From Roseovarius sp. THAF27 (GTDB lineage Bacteria; Pseudomonadota; Alphaproteobacteria; Rhodobacterales; Rhodobacteraceae): a stretch of 64,000 nucleotides of DNA. How positions within the stretch are numbered: position 1 is the first letter of the stretch; every line of letters starts with the position of its first letter. The notes under the pieces are model-generated. The model was not told where the DNA came from. It saw only the letters and a list, made by a program, of their open reading frames with translations, and did no database searches. Of this stretch, positions 8,115 through 17,341 are shown one piece after another. The DNA is taken from NCBI RefSeq assembly GCF_009363655.1, contig NZ_CP045393.1:868001-932000 (forward strand), given 5' to 3'. A program made the position numbers and the translations under genes.

Positions 8115-9150
8115 GGGTCCCCACCCTGGTGATATGTCAGGCCAGCATAGCACGTGAGTCGCGCTTCTCTGAGTCAATTTTAAGAAAAAGGTTAATTTGC
8201 AACCGCAGAATCCGGCCGGGCAGGCCCGCTCTCTTCTGGATTGCGGTTATCCCGCGGCAAAGGTGCCGAAACACTTGGCTTTCGGGATTTATCCACAGGT
8301 ATTTCCAGCGCGATATCAACAGGTTATCCCCAAGAATTTTTCATGCCGCAGTGCTTTTTTCTTGCCCGGAGGAGGTTTCGGGTGTGTCATTTGAATGACT
8401 GCACCGGGTCGCTGACCTGACGCAGCGCCGCAAAGGCCCCTCGGGACCGGCGCGGGCGGAACCGGGGGTCGCACGACCTTATCGACCGCTCAAGCCAGTT
8501 CAGGCCGATGCTCGGGGATGCCCGCGCCTTTCGGGGCCGGGGTGACCCGCGTATCGCCGGGTCGATGCAAACGGGCAGGGGCCTGTCCCTTGTTCGTGGC
8601 CAAGAGGCCTTCGGGCCTTGAGGCGGTCATGCCCGGCGACGGGTGTGGAACGGTGCCGTTGCCCTCGGGCGGCGGGATCGCCGATGGTCTCCACGAGGCC
8701 GGAGGCAAAGCTGGGCCGGATGCCCCTCGGGGTGATCGGTTCGGCAAAGGCGTCAGGATGCGGGGTGAAACCTGCGATGCAAAGACCGCGTCTGAGCACC
8801 TGGCGCCTTTACTCCCGGCTTGCCGCGACAGACTGCGTGTCAGTTTCTCGCGGAATGCCGGTTTCCGATGCGCCGAATGGCAGTAGGTCGGAACGCGAAC
8901 GGGGTCCGTGGCCATTGGCCGCCGGACCCCGCTGTCAGTGATGCTACCGCGTCTAACACCTGTGTCTTTGCGATATAGCGTGGTGTGGCGCCGGTCAACC
9001 AGATCTGGCGTCATGGATGACAGATTTCACCATATCTTCGCAAATCGGCCACAGCCCGCGCGCGGCAGGCGCCTGTGATCCAGATCAAGGCACTGCCCGG
9101 CGCGGCGCGCTATGCAGGACAGGCGCAACAATCCCACTCGGAGACCCGCC
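8115..9150. other. Gene-free 1 kb region with DnaA-box-like sites and many hairpins
   Basis: No convincing gene was found on either strand. 8160-8350 is AT-richer, with two GANTC methylation sites (8171-8175, 8208-8212), a TTAA-N8-TTAA pair (8180-8195), a perfect DnaA box TTATCCACA (8289-8297) and a one-mismatch box TTATCCCCA (8324-8332). 8500-8990 is GC-rich with compact hairpins, for example AGGCC-TTCG-GGCCT near 8607-8620 and a long stem around 8907-8940 (CGGGGTCCG...CGGACCCCG). It could hold an origin-like element or an unrecognised structured RNA. I see none of the hallmark sequences of RNase P RNA, tmRNA, SRP RNA or tRNA. Confidence 0.5.
8289..8332. promoter_or_regulatory. DnaA boxes (one perfect, one near match)
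   Basis: TTATCCACA at 8289-8297 equals the bacterial DnaA consensus. TTATCCCCA at 8324-8332 differs by one base and has the same orientation 35 bp away. On the opposite strand they read TGTGGATAA and TGGGGATAA. Confidence 0.5.
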
Positions 9151-9336
9151 ATGATCTGGTTGATGGTTATCTTGCACGTATTCATCGGATCCACCCTCGC
9201 AGGCTCGTTCGTCATCGCCGCCCTGGCGATGGGTCACGACACGTTGGCCCCCATCCTGATCTCTGCCGCGGCGGGGTTCGCGGTGGCCTTCCCGGTGTCC
9301 TGGGTCGTGGCGAAACAGCTCTACCGCGCACGCTGA
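9151..9336 (+). CDS. Small two-helix membrane protein
   Basis: The 61-residue product consists of two membrane helices, 'WLMVILHVFIGSTLAGSFVIAALAMG' and 'LAPILISAAAGFAVAFPVSWVVAKQL', joined by a short polar turn. The ATG at 9151 has GGAG seven bases upstream. In Rhodobacterales this conserved little protein is often labelled 'CTP synthetase', which its size rules out. No function is known. It is followed convergently by the esterase gene, and a 43-bp dispersed repeat lies between them. Confidence 0.8.
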   Translation: MIWLMVILHVFIGSTLAGSFVIAALAMGHDTLAPILISAAAGFAVAFPVSWVVAKQLYRAR

Positions 9337-9349
9337 CGCCGGGGAATTG

Positions 9350-9392
9350 GCACCGACGCAATGCCACCCGGATACCGACGCTATACCGACGT
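9350..9392 (-). repeat. 43-bp dispersed repeat, copy A
   Basis: On the minus strand this segment matches 44823-44865 at 39 of 43 positions. It is built of 11-base units of the form GTCGGTATCGC. It carries the last two sense codons and the TAG stop of the esterase gene. Confidence 0.8.
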
Positions 9393-10154
9393 CGTGTTTT
9401 CCAGCCATCCGCGCACGGCGGATTCGAACTCGCGCGGCCGCTCGGCATGCAGCCAGTGGCCCGCGTCCTTGATCTTGACGAAACTCGCGTCGGGGAAAAG
9501 CGCCTTGATACGCGGGCGGTACTCCCGCGCGACATAGTCGGAGTCTGCGCCGGACAGGAACAGCGTCTTGCTGTCGAACCGGCTGCCCAGGTCGGGAAAG
9601 CCGAGGATCTTCGGCATCTCGGCCTCGAGAGTATCGAGGTTGAGCCGCCATTTTTTCCCTTTCACGTCAAGCGATTGCGTGAAGAAGGGAATGAGCGCCG
9701 GGTCGTCGACGGCATCCTTCAGCTGTGCCTCTGCGTCCGATCGCTTGGTGATCGCCGAAAGATCCACGCGGCGCATCGCGGCGATATATTGCAGCTGGCT
9801 GTGGCCATAGCCGACCGGCGCGATGTCCGCCACGATCAGCCGGTTCACCAAATCGGGCCGGGTCAGCGCCAGCACCATCGACGCCTTGCCCCCCATGGAG
9901 TGCCCCAGCACGTCGATCGCACCGCCGGTTTCGGCCTCGATCACCTCGGCAAGGTCGGCGGCCATGTCCTCGTAGGAATGCGTGGAAAACCAAGGGCTTG
10001 TGCCATGATTGCGCATGTCGACGGCCATGACCGGCCCACGGTCAGACAGGCGCTTGGCGATGACTCCCCAGTTGCGGCCCGAGCCATAAAGCCCGTGAGC
10101 GATGAGAAGTGGCGGTGCATTGCCGCCCGAGGCGTGATGAATGACATTCAGCAT
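9381..10154 (-). CDS. Alpha/beta hydrolase (YbfF-like esterase)
   Basis: A 257-residue alpha/beta hydrolase. The oxyanion segment is 'LLIAHGLYGSGRNW' (about 16-29), followed by 'VDMRNHGTSP' and the nucleophile elbow 'VLGHSMGGKAS' (Ser about residue 85). The acid is probably in 'FLSGADSDYV', and the catalytic His is in 'IKDAGHWLHAERP'. This set matches YbfF-type short-chain esterases. The natural substrate is unknown. The C-terminal codons and stop lie inside a dispersed repeat. It is divergent from the small coiled-coil membrane gene at 10227. Confidence 0.88.
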   Translation of the reverse strand: MLNVIHHASGGNAPPLLIAHGLYGSGRNWGVIAKRLSDRGPVMAVDMRNHGTSPWFSTHSYEDMAADLAEVIEAETGGAIDVLGHSMGGKASMVLALTRPDLVNRLIVADIAPVGYGHSQLQYIAAMRRVDLSAITKRSDAEAQLKDAVDDPALIPFFTQSLDVKGKKWRLNLDTLEAEMPKILGFPDLGSRFDSKTLFLSGADSDYVAREYRPRIKALFPDASFVKIKDAGHWLHAERPREFESAVRGWLENTTSV

Positions 10155-10226
10155 GGATCAAGCCAATACACGCCATTGCTCCCGCAATCAATTGCACCTA
10201 GTGTGCGCCGCCAAGGGGTGCACTAA

Positions 10227-10601
10227 GTGATTGATCGCAAACAATTTGACGCGCGGCGCGAGGCGCTGGAAAAGCAGCTTCACGAAAAGCTGGGGCTCAG
10301 GGGCAAAACCCTGTCTGCGCGGCTGCGTCGGGCCGGGCGGCTGTTGCCCAAGCGGCTTCGAGCGGAGGGGCGGTATCTGGTGGACGCGGAGCGAAAACTG
10401 TCGCATCCGCGCCTGGCGACACAGGTTGATGAAGCGCGTGTGGAGAAAGCCTTCGAAGCCATTGAGACGCACCTGAAAGCCATCGACCCGGCGGACCGGC
10501 GGCGGGGACGGCTGATCCACTGGCTGGCCGGGCTGGTGTTCAACCTGTTGATCCTGGCCGCGATTGTTCTGGTCGCGCTGCGCTGGCAAGGCGTCATTTA
10601 A
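10227..10601 (+). CDS. Single-pass membrane protein, unknown function
   Basis: A 124-residue product starting at GTG (10227). Residues 1-95 are strongly charged and helical ('QFDARREALEKQLHEKLGLRGKTLSARLRRAG', 'RVEKAFEAIETHLKAIDP'). One membrane helix follows near the C-terminus ('WLAGLVFNLLILAAIVLVALRW'), so the helical part should face the cytoplasm with a C-tail anchor. No family was recognised. It shares a bidirectional terminator with glyA. Confidence 0.7.
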   Translation: MIDRKQFDARREALEKQLHEKLGLRGKTLSARLRRAGRLLPKRLRAEGRYLVDAERKLSHPRLATQVDEARVEKAFEAIETHLKAIDPADRRRGRLIHWLAGLVFNLLILAAIVLVALRWQGVI

Positions 10602-10633
10602 AAACCCGCGCAAGCAATGGCTTACGCGGGTTT
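10602..10633. terminator. Bidirectional terminator between the 10227 gene and glyA
   Basis: AAACCCGCG at 10602-10610 pairs with CGCGGGTTT at 10625-10633. An A-run and a T-run flank the stem, so it can end transcripts from both sides. Confidence 0.85.
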
Positions 10634-10653
10634 CAGGATCGGTCAGACCGAAA

Positions 10654-11961
10654 TCAGAGGTTCGGGTAAAGCGGGAAGCGGGCGCAGAGATCCGCGACCT
10701 CTGCCTTGACCTCGGCCTCGGCGTCGCTGTTGCCATCCTCACCATTGGCCGCAAGCCCGTCGACGACCTCGACGATCCAGTCGGCGATCTGGCGGAATTC
10801 GGTTTCGCCGAAACCACGGGTCGTGCCGGCGGGCGAGCCGAGGCGGATGCCGCTGGTGACGGTGGGTTTCTCGGGATCGAAAGGCACGCCGTTCTTGTTG
10901 CAGGTAATATGCGCACGGCCCAGCGATTTCTCGGTCGCGTTGCCCTTGACGCCCTTGGGCCGCAGGTCGACCAGCAGGACGTGGGTGTCGGTGCCGTGGG
11001 TCACGGTGTCGAGCCCGCCCTTGATCAACTGGTCGCTCATCGCTTGCGCGTTGGTGATGACCTGCTGGATGTAGGACTTGAACTCGGGCCGCAGCGCCTC
11101 GCCGAAGGCGACAGCCTTGGCGGCGATCACGTGCATCAGGGGACCGCCCTGGATGCCGGGGAAGATGGCCGAGTTGAACTTTTTCGCCAGGGCCTCGTCA
11201 TTGGTGAGGATCATGCCGCCGCGCGGACCGCGCAGGGTCTTGTGCGTGGTGGTCGTGGCGACATGCGCATGAGGGAAGGGCGAAGGATGCAGGCCCGCGG
11301 CCACCAGGCCGGCGAAGTGGGCCATGTCCACGTGCAGGTAGGCGCCGACCATGTCGGCAATCTCGCGCATGCGGGCAAAGTCGATCCGGCGCGGCACGGC
11401 CGAACCGCCGGCGATCAGCAGCTTGGGCTGGTGTTCCTTGGCCAACGCCTCGACCTGGTCGTAGTCGATCAGGTTGTCTTCCTTGCGCACGCCGTATTGC
11501 ACGGCGTTGAACCACTTGCCCGACTGGTTGGGGGCGGCGCCGTGGGTCAGGTGACCGCCGGCGTCCAGGCTCATGCCCAGGATGGTGTCGCCGGGTTGCA
11601 GCAGGGCGGTGAACACGCCCTGGTTGGCCTGGCTGCCGGAGTTGGGCTGCACGTTGGCAAAGCCGCAGTCGAAGAGCTTGCAGGCGCGCTCGATGGCCAG
11701 GTTCTCGGCGATGTCGACGAACTGGCAGCCGCCATAGTAGCGCCGGCCGGCATAGCCTTCGGCGTATTTGTTGGTCATCACGCTGCCTTGCGCTTCCATC
11801 ACGGCGGCAGAGACGATGTTTTCCGATGCAATCAGTTCGATCTCGTCGCGTTGGCGACCAAGCTCTTTCTTGACGGCCTCGGCGATATCGGGGTCGCGAG
11901 ACGCCAGCGATTCCGTGAAAAAGCCTTCTGAAACAAAATCTTGATTTCCGTCATGCGCCAT
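10654..11961 (-). CDS. glyA: Serine hydroxymethyltransferase
   Basis: A 435-residue PLP enzyme that interconverts serine and glycine and charges tetrahydrofolate with a one-carbon unit. The ATG at 11961 is preceded by GGAGG and begins '[15 protein letters not shown]'. Family motifs include '[20 protein letters not shown]', '[15 protein letters not shown]', '[13 protein letters not shown]' and the PLP lysine in '[16 protein letters not shown]'. Length is standard. It is divergent from nadK. Confidence 0.97.
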   Translation of the reverse strand: MAHDGNQDFVSEGFFTESLASRDPDIAEAVKKELGRQRDEIELIASENIVSAAVMEAQGSVMTNKYAEGYAGRRYYGGCQFVDIAENLAIERACKLFDCGFANVQPNSGSQANQGVFTALLQPGDTILGMSLDAGGHLTHGAAPNQSGKWFNAVQYGVRKEDNLIDYDQVEALAKEHQPKLLIAGGSAVPRRIDFARMREIADMVGAYLHVDMAHFAGLVAAGLHPSPFPHAHVATTTTHKTLRGPRGGMILTNDEALAKKFNSAIFPGIQGGPLMHVIAAKAVAFGEALRPEFKSYIQQVITNAQAMSDQLIKGGLDTVTHGTDTHVLLVDLRPKGVKGNATEKSLGRAHITCNKNGVPFDPEKPTVTSGIRLGSPAGTTRGFGETEFRQIADWIVEVVDGLAANGEDGNSDAEAEVKAEVADLCARFPLYPNL

Positions 11962-12122
11962 TGTTGGTGTCCTCCACATTGCGAGCCAAGCGATTTCGTA
12001 TCGGAAACACCGTCTTTTTGAAAGGCGGTAATGCGACACATGTCGCCCGCGAACCGGCATCGCTGGTACGAAGGCGCGAATTATGCTTCGATCAACATCC
12101 AGAACAAATCAAGGTAGCCAAA

Positions 12123-12890
12123 ATGGGCAATCCGCAGAAAATCGCCTTTGTCGCCAGCCGCGTGTCCGTCGCGCAGACCGCGCGGGACAGGCTGGCCAAG
12201 CGGTTCGAGCATGTCGAGCCCGAGGACGCCGATGTGATCGTGGCGCTTGGTGGCGACGGGTTCATGCTTGAGACGCTGCACGATGTCCAGAAGCTGGGCA
12301 AGCCGGTCTACGGGATGAATCGCGGCACGGTGGGCTTCCTGATGAACGAATACAGCGAATCGGACCTGCTGGAGAGGCTGGACGAGGCCGAGGAGGAGGT
12401 TATCAATCCGCTGTTCATGTCGGCCACCGACAAGGACGGGCAAACGCACGAGGCGCTGGCGATCAACGAGGTGTCGCTGTTGCGGGCGGGGCCGCAAGCG
12501 GCCAAGCTGCGGATCACGGTGGATGGGCGGTTGCGGCTGGAAGAGCTGATCTGCGACGGGTGCCTGCTGGCCACGCCCGCCGGGTCGACGGCCTATAATT
12601 ACAGCGCGCACGGGCCGATCCTGCCCATTGGCTCGGATGTGCTGGCGCTGACGGCGGTGGCGGCGTTCCGGCCCCGGCGGTGGCGCGGGGCGCTGTTGCC
12701 GATGAACGCGCAGGTGCGGTTCGATGTGCTGGACCCCGGCAAGCGGCCGGTGATGGCGGATGCGGACAGCGGCTCGATCCCGGATGTCCTGTCGGTCGAG
12801 GTGCGGTCCGATCCGACCATTCAGCACCGGATATTGTTCGATCCAGGGCACGGGCTGGAAGAGCGGCTGCTGCGGGAGCAGTTCAGCTAA
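12123..12890 (+). CDS. nadK: NAD kinase
   Basis: A 255-residue enzyme that phosphorylates NAD to NADP. The ATP/NAD site '[16 protein letters not shown]' holds the GGDG motif (about residues 41-44). '[14 protein letters not shown]', 'AINEVSLLR' and '[18 protein letters not shown]' are the other family signatures. The start at 12123 (AAGG nearby) yields the typical short alphaproteobacterial form. An upstream in-frame extension to 11961 has no family similarity. The gene is convergent with prpE, with only three bases between the stops. Confidence 0.95.
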   Translation: MGNPQKIAFVASRVSVAQTARDRLAKRFEHVEPEDADVIVALGGDGFMLETLHDVQKLGKPVYGMNRGTVGFLMNEYSESDLLERLDEAEEEVINPLFMSATDKDGQTHEALAINEVSLLRAGPQAAKLRITVDGRLRLEELICDGCLLATPAGSTAYNYSAHGPILPIGSDVLALTAVAAFRPRRWRGALLPMNAQVRFDVLDPGKRPVMADADSGSIPDVLSVEVRSDPTIQHRILFDPGHGLEERLLREQFS

Positions 12891-12893
12891 GCC

Positions 12894-14783
12894 CTACTTC
12901 GCCAGGCCGAGGGTTTGCAGCGCGTCGCGGATCTCGTCCAGGATGGCCGGATCGTCGATGGTCGCGGGCATCTTGAAGTCCTGGCTGTCGGCGATCTTGA
13001 CCATGGTAGCGCGCAGGATCTTGCCCGAGCGGGTCTTGGGCAGGCGGTCCACGACCACGGCCAGCTTGAAGGCGGCGACGGGGCCGATCTGGTCGCGCAC
13101 CAGCTTGACGCATTCGGCGGTGATTTCCTCGTGTGGGCGGTCGACGCCTTTGGTCAGGCAGACGAAGCCGACGGGCAGTTGCCCCTTGAGTTCGTCGCTG
13201 ACGCCGATCACCGCGCATTCGGCCACGTCGGGATGGCTGGCCAGCACTTCTTCCATGCCGCCGGTGGACAGGCGGTGGCCCGCGACGTTGATCACGTCAT
13301 CGGTGCGCGCCATGATCCAGACATAGCCGTCTTCGTCGACCATCCCGGCATCGCCGGTCTCGTAATAGCCGGGGAAATGGTCGAGATAGCTTTTGCGAAA
13401 GCGGTCCTCGGCATTCCAGAGCGTGGGCAGGGTGCCGGGGGGCAGGGGCAGCTTGATCGCGATGGCGCCCAGCGTGCCGGAGGTTACCGGGTGGCCGCCA
13501 TCGTCGAGGATCTGGATGTCGTAGCCGGGCATCGCCACGGTCGGCGAGCCGATCTTGACCGGCAGCGCCTCGATCCCCGCGGGCATACCGGCGATGGTCC
13601 AGCCGGTTTCGGTTTGCCACCAGTGGTCATAGACCGGCTTCCCGGTCATCTTTTGCGTCCACTCGATGGTGTCGGGATCGGCACGTTCGCCCGCGAGGTA
13701 GATCGCATTGAGATTTGAAAGATCGTATTTCTTCAGGTACTCGCCATGCGGGTCCTCGCGCTTGACGGCGCGGAAGGCCGTGGGCGCGGTGAAGAAGGAC
13801 TTCACCTTGTGCTGTTCGATCACGCGCCAGAACGTGCCCGCGTCCGGTGTGCCTACGGGCTTGCCCTCGAAGACGATGGTGGTGTTGCCGTGAACCAGCG
13901 GGGCGTAGCAGATATAGCTGTGGCCCACGACCCAGCCGACGTCGGACGCGGCCCAGAAGACGTCGCCGGGATCGACGTTGTAGATGTTCTTCATGCTCCA
14001 GTTCAGCGCCACCAGGTGACCGCCCGTGGCGCGGACGACGCCCTTGGGCGCGCCGGTGGTGCCGGAGGTATAGAGGATATAGGCGGGGTGATTGCCCTCG
14101 ACCGGCACGCAGTCTGCGGGTTCGGTGCCTTTCTGGAAATCGTGCCAGTCGACGTCGCGGCCCTCGGTGAGGGTGGCTGTCTCCTGTTCCCTCTGAAAGA
14201 TCACGCAGAAATCGGGCTTGTGCGTGGCTTGATCCACCGCGCCGTCGAGCAGGGGCTTGTAGTGGACAACGCGGCCCGGTTCCAGCCCGCAGGAGGCGGC
14301 GATGATGCATTTGGGCGTCGCGTCGTCGATCCGCACGGCCAGTTCATGCGCCGCGAAGCCGCCGAAAACGACCGAGTGGATCGCCCCGATCCGGGCGCAG
14401 GCCAGCATCGCCTCGAGCGCCTCGGGGACCATGGGCATGTAGATGATGACGCGGTCGCCCTTTTCGACGCCCCTGGCCCGGAGGGCGCCCGCGAGGCTGG
14501 CAACCCGGTCCTTCAGTTCCGCATAGGTGATCCGGGTAATACTGTCCGTGATCGGGCTGTCATGGATGATCGCCACCTGCTCGCCGCGACCCGCCGCGAC
14601 ATGGCGGTCGACAGCGTTGAAACAGCCGTTCACCTTGCCGTCGCTGTACCATTCATAGTGGGGGGCCTCGGCGTCAAAAAGCGCCTTGGTGGGCTTTTCG
14701 TCCCAGTCGATGGCCTCGGCGGCCTGCATCCAGAAGCCTTCGGGATCTTTCTTCCAGCTTTCGTAGACGTCCTTGTATGCCAT
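12894..14783 (-). CDS. prpE: Propionyl-CoA synthetase
   Basis: A 629-residue acyl-CoA synthetase that activates propionate to propionyl-CoA through a propionyl-AMP intermediate. The N-terminus 'YKDVYESWKKDPEGFWMQAAEAIDW' is typical of PrpE. The AMP-binding P-loop is 'YILYTSGTTGAPKGVVR', followed by 'YDHWWQTETGW', 'YYETGDAG', 'GHRLSTGGMEEVL' and the catalytic lysine in 'LPKTRSGKILR'. GGAGGGG lies just before the ATG. No other methylcitrate or methylmalonyl genes are adjacent. Confidence 0.94.
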   Translation of the reverse strand: MAYKDVYESWKKDPEGFWMQAAEAIDWDEKPTKALFDAEAPHYEWYSDGKVNGCFNAVDRHVAAGRGEQVAIIHDSPITDSITRITYAELKDRVASLAGALRARGVEKGDRVIIYMPMVPEALEAMLACARIGAIHSVVFGGFAAHELAVRIDDATPKCIIAASCGLEPGRVVHYKPLLDGAVDQATHKPDFCVIFQREQETATLTEGRDVDWHDFQKGTEPADCVPVEGNHPAYILYTSGTTGAPKGVVRATGGHLVALNWSMKNIYNVDPGDVFWAASDVGWVVGHSYICYAPLVHGNTTIVFEGKPVGTPDAGTFWRVIEQHKVKSFFTAPTAFRAVKREDPHGEYLKKYDLSNLNAIYLAGERADPDTIEWTQKMTGKPVYDHWWQTETGWTIAGMPAGIEALPVKIGSPTVAMPGYDIQILDDGGHPVTSGTLGAIAIKLPLPPGTLPTLWNAEDRFRKSYLDHFPGYYETGDAGMVDEDGYVWIMARTDDVINVAGHRLSTGGMEEVLASHPDVAECAVIGVSDELKGQLPVGFVCLTKGVDRPHEEITAECVKLVRDQIGPVAAFKLAVVVDRLPKTRSGKILRATMVKIADSQDFKMPATIDDPAILDEIRDALQTLGLAK

Positions 14784-14905
14784 TGTATCCCCTCCACGGT
14801 CCTCGCGCTTCGTTTACGCCAGGGCAATGCGCCAGAACAAGAGCGTCCGGGCGGCCCGTGGCACAATACCGCAAGCCGCCGGGGGAAGGGAATATCCCAG
14901 CTGCG

Positions 14906-17185
14906 TCAGCCGTAATGGGCCACCGGGGTGCCGGCGATGGCGGCCATGTTGAGTAATCCGCGCGCCGTGATCGAAGGCGTCACGATATGCGCCCGGTTCC
15001 CCATCCCCATCAGGATCGGCCCGACTTCCAGCCCGCCGGCCTTCATTTTCAGGATGTTGCGCACGCCCGAGGCGGTGTCACCGTTGGAGAAGAGCAGCAC
15101 GTTGGCGGCGCCCTCCATGCGATTGTCCGGCAGGAGACGCTGGCGCAGGTCGGGATCGAGCGCGGCATCGAGGTTCATCTCGCCCTCGTAGCAGAAGTTG
15201 CGCGGCTCGCGGTCGAGGATCTGAAGCGCCTCGCGCAGGCGGTTGCCGGAATCGCTGCCCTGGTTGCCGAATTGGGATTGCGAGCAGAAAGCGACGCTGG
15301 GCACGAGGCCGAACCGCTTGACGTGGCGGGCCGCGCCGATGGCGGTTTCTGCCAGTTCCTCGGGCGTGGGCCGGATGCGCACATGGGTGTCGGCGATGAA
15401 CAGCGGGCCGTCCTCGAGGATCATCATCGACAGTGCGCCGTGCGGGTGATGCTCGGCGTCGCCCAGAACCTGGTTCACGTAATTCAGGTGCCAGCGGTAC
15501 TCGCCGAACGTGCCGCAGATGAGCGAATCCGCTTCCTCGCGGTAGACCATGATCGCGCCGATCGCGGTGGTATTGGTGCGCATGATCGCCTTGGCGAGGT
15601 CGGGCGTGACACCGCGGCGTTTCATGATGTCATGATAGGTGGCCCAATAGTCGCGATACCGGTGGTCTCGTTCCGGGTTCACGATGCTGAAGTCCTTGTC
15701 GGGGCGGATTTCCAGACCGATGCGCTCGCACCGGGCGGCGATCACGTCTGGGCGGCCGATCAGGATTGGCAGCTCGGTCGTTTCCTCCAGGATCGCCTGG
15801 GCCGCGCGCAGCACGCGCTCGTCCTCGCCCTCGGCAAAAACGATCCGGCGTGCGGCGGTGGCCGCCGCCTCGAAGACCGGGCGCATCAGCAGGGCTGACT
15901 TGAAGACCGACGCCTGAAGATTGGCCGCGTAGGCGTTCAGATCCTCGATGGGACGCGCAGCAACGCCCGACTCCATCGCGGCCTTGGCCACGGCGGTGGG
16001 CACAACGCTGGACAGGCGCGGATCGAAGGGTTTCGGGATCAGGTACTCGGGGCCGAAATTCATCGGCTCGCCCTGGTAGGCGGCGGCGGCCTCGGCCGAC
16101 GTAGTGGCGCGGGCCAGCTCGGCGATGGCCTCGACGCAGGCAATCTGCATGGCGTCGTTGATGTCCGTCGCGCCCACGTCGAGCGCGCCACGGAAGATGA
16201 ACGGGAAACAAAGCACGTTGTTGACCTGGTTCGGAAAGTCGCTGCGCCCCGTGGCGATGATTGCCTTGGGGGCGACCTTGCGCACCTCGTCGGGCATGAT
16301 TTCCGGCATCGGGTTGGCCAGAGCCAGGATGATCGGGCGCTCCGACATCCGGGCGACATGTTCGGGCTTCAGCACGCCCGCGCCGGAGAGACCGAGGAAA
16401 AGGTCAGCGCCATCGACCACGTCGTCAAGCGTGCGCAGGTCGGTCTTTTGCGCAAAGGCGGCCTTTTGCGGGTTCATATCCTCGGCGCGACCCTCGTAGA
16501 CAAGGCCGTGGATATCGCAGAGCCAGACATTTTCGCGCTTTACGCCCAGCTTCAGCAGCAGGTTGAGGCAGGCGATGCCTGCGGCCCCGCCGCCGGTCGA
16601 GACGATCTTGATGTCCTCGAAGGATTTGCCGGCGACATGCAGCGCGTTCGTGGCCGCGGCGCCGACGACGATGGCGGTGCCGTGCTGGTCGTCGTGGAAA
16701 ACGGGGATGTTCATGCGTTCGCGGCAGATCTTCTCGACGATGAAACAGTCGGGCGCCTTGATATCCTCGAGGTTGATTGCGCCGAAGGTGGGTTCCAGCG
16801 CGCAGACGATCTCGGCCAGTTTCTCGGGATCCTGCTCGTTCAGCTCGATGTCGAAACAGTCGATGTTGGCGAATTTCTTGAACAGGACCGCCTTGCCCTC
16901 CATCACCGGCTTGGCGGCCAGCGCGCCGATATTGCCAAGGCCCAGAACGGCGGTGCCGTTGGTGACCACGGCGACCTGGTTGGCGCGGCTGGTGTAGCGG
17001 CTGGCGTCGGCAGGGTTGGCCTTGATCTCGAGGCAGGCTTCGGCGACGCCGGGCGAGTAGGCGCGGGCGAGGTCACGACCGTTGGCCAAGGGTTTCGTCG
17101 CCCGGATCTCGAGTTTGCCGGGCTTGGGAAACTCGTGATAGGTCAGTGCCGCCTGGCGCAGGGTTTCGTTCGCGTTGTCAGCCAT
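14906..17185 (-). CDS. maeB: NADP-dependent malic enzyme with phosphotransacetylase domain
   Basis: A 759-residue fusion. The N-terminal part (about 1-430) is malic enzyme: 'ARAYSPGVAEACLEI', 'FKKFANIDCFDIEL', 'FHDDQHGTAIVV' and the NAD(P)-binding 'VSTGGGAAGIACLNLLLKLG'. The C-terminal half (about 440-759) is a phosphate acetyl/butyryltransferase-like domain ('RIVFAEGEDERVLRAAQAI', 'SNGDTASGVRNILKMKAGGLEVGPILMG'). In this family that domain acts as an allosteric acetyl-CoA sensor, not a catalyst. The enzyme makes pyruvate and NADPH from malate. A symmetric operator-like sequence lies just upstream of the ATG. Confidence 0.95.
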   Translation of the reverse strand: MADNANETLRQAALTYHEFPKPGKLEIRATKPLANGRDLARAYSPGVAEACLEIKANPADASRYTSRANQVAVVTNGTAVLGLGNIGALAAKPVMEGKAVLFKKFANIDCFDIELNEQDPEKLAEIVCALEPTFGAINLEDIKAPDCFIVEKICRERMNIPVFHDDQHGTAIVVGAAATNALHVAGKSFEDIKIVSTGGGAAGIACLNLLLKLGVKRENVWLCDIHGLVYEGRAEDMNPQKAAFAQKTDLRTLDDVVDGADLFLGLSGAGVLKPEHVARMSERPIILALANPMPEIMPDEVRKVAPKAIIATGRSDFPNQVNNVLCFPFIFRGALDVGATDINDAMQIACVEAIAELARATTSAEAAAAYQGEPMNFGPEYLIPKPFDPRLSSVVPTAVAKAAMESGVAARPIEDLNAYAANLQASVFKSALLMRPVFEAAATAARRIVFAEGEDERVLRAAQAILEETTELPILIGRPDVIAARCERIGLEIRPDKDFSIVNPERDHRYRDYWATYHDIMKRRGVTPDLAKAIMRTNTTAIGAIMVYREEADSLICGTFGEYRWHLNYVNQVLGDAEHHPHGALSMMILEDGPLFIADTHVRIRPTPEELAETAIGAARHVKRFGLVPSVAFCSQSQFGNQGSDSGNRLREALQILDREPRNFCYEGEMNLDAALDPDLRQRLLPDNRMEGAANVLLFSNGDTASGVRNILKMKAGGLEVGPILMGMGNRAHIVTPSITARGLLNMAAIAGTPVAHYG

Positions 17186-17204
17186 GAGGTCCCTCTGCGA
17201 AAAT

Positions 17205-17222
17205 TAGTTTAAGGCTAAACTA
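17205..17222. promoter_or_regulatory. Operator-like inverted repeat upstream of maeB
   Basis: TAGTTTA-AGGC-TAAACTA is a perfect 7-bp inverted repeat with a 4-bp spacer, 20-37 bp upstream of the maeB start in the shared promoter region with cdd. It is a good shape for a dimeric repressor, and the protein is unknown. Confidence 0.5.
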
Positions 17223-17341
17223 TATTGGATTTGGTGGATGTGCCACCCCTGATCGTGCCGGGTCACAGTTAGCTTGCATATCGAAGCGTGGCGACGCAAT
17301 CTTTAAACGGCGACGACATTGGCAGGAAGCCGGGAGGCGGG

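Noticed and set aside
8180..8195. CtrA-type TTAA pair
   Set aside because: The spacing is 8 bases, whereas the CtrA consensus needs TTAA-N7-TTAA, so I list it only as part of the region.
8490..9014. Open frames in the gene-free region
   Set aside because: Ribosome sites and recognisable domains are lacking, and frames exist on both strands simply because the DNA is GC-rich.
9410..9430. tRNA-like GTTCGAATCC on the minus strand
   Set aside because: It is inside the conserved esterase coding sequence and has no cloverleaf around it.
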